Assembly: GCA_003645385.1 (NCBI GenBank)
Contig: QNEY01000086.1
Location: 1 to 7,068 of the forward strand
DNA: 7,068 bases
Reading direction: 5' to 3'
DNA from: Gammaproteobacteria bacterium
GTDB taxonomy: Bacteria; Pseudomonadota; Gammaproteobacteria; Nitrosococcales; Methylophagaceae
Part shown: piece by piece, positions 5,776-7,068 of the stretch
How the letters are laid out: every line of letters begins with the position of its first letter
Position numbering within the stretch: the stretch's first letter is position 1
Program-made: the position numbers and the translations under genes
Notes under the pieces: model-generated
What the model was told of the DNA's origin: nothing
Database searches by the model: none
What the model saw: only the letters and a program-made list of their open reading frames with translations

Positions 5776-6528
5776 ATGAATGATGAACAGCTGTTTCGCT
5801 ACAGTCGCCAGATTTTATTACCCCAAATAGATTTTGATGGACAGCAAAAACTTCTTGATAGTCATGTGTTGATTATAGGTTTGGGAGGGCTTGGATCTCC
5901 GGTAGCTATGTATTTGGCAGCTGCGGGGATTGGGAAATTAACCTTAGTTGATGATGATGCCGTTGAGTTATCAAATCTACAACGTCAGATCGTACATACT
6001 GAGCAGGATCTTGATCGATTAAAAGTGGAGTCTGCGGCAGACAGTTTGTTGGCTTTAAATAGTGGGCTTCAGATAGAAATGAAGACTAGCAGGTTGACCA
6101 AACAGGAATTATCTATAGTTGTAGAGGTTGTTGATGTTGTAGTTGATTGTAGTGATAATTTTGCTACTCGTTTTTTATTAAATGAGGTGACACAAGAGTT
6201 GAAAACCCCGCTGGTTTCCGGTGCTGCTATTCGAATGGAAGGTCAGGTGACAGTATATGACCCACGCCAATCAGGTAGTGCATGTTATCGCTGTTTATAC
6301 CAAGATAATGGTGAACTACAACAAACATGTTCTGAAATAGGTGTTTTATCGCCATTACTTGGTATTATTGGTAGTGTACAAGCGGTTGAGACCGTAAAGT
6401 TAATAGCCGGAATTGGTGAAACACTGGCAGGAAGATTGTTGATCCTGGATGCGTTATCAATGACATGGCAAGAGATAAAGTTACGACAAGATCCACATTG
6501 CCCAATATGTAATAAGGCCACACAATAA
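5776..6528 (+). CDS. moeB: E1-like adenylyltransferase, probably molybdopterin-synthase adenylyltransferase MoeB
   Basis: A 250-residue E1-like enzyme of the MoeB/ThiF/HesA family that adenylates the C-terminal glycine of a ubiquitin-fold sulfur carrier (MoaD for MoeB, ThiS for ThiF). The Rossmann nucleotide loop is GLGGLGSP (35-42), followed by VDDDAVELSNLQRQIVH (58-74, with Asn67 and Arg70), Lys83, and VVDCSDNFATRFLLN (122-136) with catalytic-type Asp127. Two CxxC pairs, CYRC (170-173) and CPIC (242-245), form the structural zinc site, and Cys185 in TCSEIGV is the conserved candidate thiol. Length and the prmC-moeB order favour MoeB, but ThiF cannot be excluded by sequence alone because no moaD or thiS is present here. 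A purine-rich AAGAAAAA lies before the ATG. Its TAA shares one base with the ATG of the next gene, indicating tight coupling to the JAMM protease. Confidence 0.9.
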   Translation: MNDEQLFRYSRQILLPQIDFDGQQKLLDSHVLIIGLGGLGSPVAMYLAAAGIGKLTLVDDDAVELSNLQRQIVHTEQDLDRLKVESAADSLLALNSGLQIEMKTSRLTKQELSIVVEVVDVVVDCSDNFATRFLLNEVTQELKTPLVSGAAIRMEGQVTVYDPRQSGSACYRCLYQDNGELQQTCSEIGVLSPLLGIIGSVQAVETVKLIAGIGETLAGRLLILDALSMTWQEIKLRQDPHCPICNKATQ

Positions 6529-6938
6529 TGACAATTAAAACAACAATACAGTTACCTCGGACTCTGGTGAATCAGCTGCTTCATTTGGCACAACAGTCAC
6601 CAGATCAAGAAGTCTGTGGTTTGATCGGACGACGAGCAGATCGTTGTGTGTGTTATCCGATAGATAACGTTGCAACTGATGCCAGCGTATTGTTTGCACT
6701 CAATGCTAGCGAGCAAATAGCTGCTATCAAACAAATGCATGATAAAGGACAGGAGTTATTTGCAATTTATCACTCACACCCTTCATCGCCGGCATTGCCT
6801 TCGGCAACAGATATAGAAGATGCGGATTATCCGGATGCGTTGTATTTGATTGTTTCGCTCAACACTCGAGGCGTATTAGAAATGCGAGGATTTTATCTTC
6901 GTGACCAGGCTATTGATGAGGTTAACCTATCTATATGA
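6528..6938 (+). CDS. JAMM/MPN+ (M67 family) metallopeptidase
   Basis: A 136-residue zinc metallopeptidase-like protein of the Mov34/MPN/PAD-1 group. The JAMM catalytic signature is complete: Glu28 (in QEVCGLIGR), His82 and His84 in YHSHP, Ser92 and Asp95 in LPSATD, giving the H-x-H-x10-D spacing. Bacterial relatives are known to act on ubiquitin-fold sulfur carriers: some trim a C-terminal extension beyond the Gly-Gly end, and Mycobacterium Mec+ releases cysteine from CysO. Eukaryotic relatives include deubiquitinases such as Rpn11. No signal peptide is seen, so it should be cytoplasmic. The ATG overlaps the moeB stop by one base and its own stop overlaps the pmbA start in an ATGA, placing it as the middle gene of a coupled trio. 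The natural inference is that it processes or deconjugates the substrate activated by the E1-like neighbour; the actual substrate is not visible here. Confidence 0.93.
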   Translation: MTIKTTIQLPRTLVNQLLHLAQQSPDQEVCGLIGRRADRCVCYPIDNVATDASVLFALNASEQIAAIKQMHDKGQELFAIYHSHPSSPALPSATDIEDADYPDALYLIVSLNTRGVLEMRGFYLRDQAIDEVNLSI

Positions 6939-7068
6939 CTGGCATGATAAATAATGTGTCACTTGAACAGGCAGCAGAAATTGCGATACAACAAGCTACA
7001 TCTCAGGGAGCCAGTGCTGCTGAAGTAGGAGTAAGTCATAGTAATGGTTTGTCAGTTACTGTACGACA
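6935..7068 (+). CDS. pmbA: Metalloprotease-complex subunit PmbA/TldE (partial, N-terminal 44 residues)
   Basis: Only the beginning is inside the window. The frame reads MTGMINNVSLEQAAEIAIQQ and then ATSQGASAAEVGVSHSNGLS followed by VTVR, which matches the opening of PmbA/TldE: an N-terminal helix, then a GA-AEV-V-----GLSV strand pattern as in E. coli PmbA. PmbA pairs with TldD to form a cylindrical metalloprotease that degrades unfolded peptides and matures some ribosomal peptides such as microcin B17; TldD carries the metal site and PmbA lacks it. The ATG at 6935 overlaps the JAMM gene stop (ATGA), which supports coupled translation; a second ATG at residue 4 is an alternative start. Assignment rests on a short stretch, so it is good but not certain, and TldD itself is a less likely alternative. 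Confidence 0.82.
   Translation, partial: MTGMINNVSLEQAAEIAIQQATSQGASAAEVGVSHSNGLSVTVR

Noticed and set aside
6118..6163. GTT-rich near-repetitive stretch in moeB
   Set aside because: It is explained by the codons for a valine/aspartate-rich beta strand (VVEVVDVVVDCSDN) of the E1 fold, not a separate repeat element.

Overview
The window looks like chromosomal core DNA from a Gram-negative, AT-rich gammaproteobacterium (G+C roughly 40% by eye). The lineage call rests on the start of waaF (LPS inner core synthesis), an rsmE gene followed by a DUF3301-type small membrane protein, and a prmC-moeB adjacency like that seen in proteobacteria. I cannot name a genus. Coding density is very high, and no tRNA, rRNA, insertion sequence, CRISPR array or prophage signature is visible.

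Layout. A 99-bp AT-rich divergent intergenic region (2689-2787) separates two gene trains. Leftward from it, on the minus strand: an inositol-monophosphatase-family gene (2688-1888), pgeF/yfiH (1885-1115), a ZIP-family metal transporter with a LIV-1-like motif (1075-266), and the 5' part of waaF (262 to beyond base 1). Rightward, on the plus strand: rsmE (2788-3522), a DUF3301-like gene (3515-3823), a response-regulator gene encoding a C-terminal membrane segment (3851-4885), prmC (4909-5739), moeB (5776-6528), a JAMM/M67 metallopeptidase gene (6528-6938) and the 5' end of pmbA/tldE (6935 to beyond base 7068). Short gaps or overlaps (8 nt, 1 nt, 4 nt) and the lack of visible terminators suggest each train is one operon.

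Functionally the right train combines translation genes (rsmE modifies 16S rRNA, prmC modifies release factors) with a ubiquitin-like-activation and processing set (E1-like MoeB, JAMM protease) coupled to a subunit of the TldD/TldE protease. The left train mixes envelope functions (PgeF peptidoglycan quality control, WaaF LPS core), metal transport and a sugar/nucleotide phosphatase.

The least ordinary items are the response regulator, which has a receiver domain, a long repetitive helical region and a predicted C-terminal membrane segment but no DNA-binding output; the tight E1-JAMM-PmbA cluster; and a cysteine replacing the arginine of the conserved HAGWRG motif in PgeF. I saw no clear evidence of a wholly new system; these are leads rather than discoveries.
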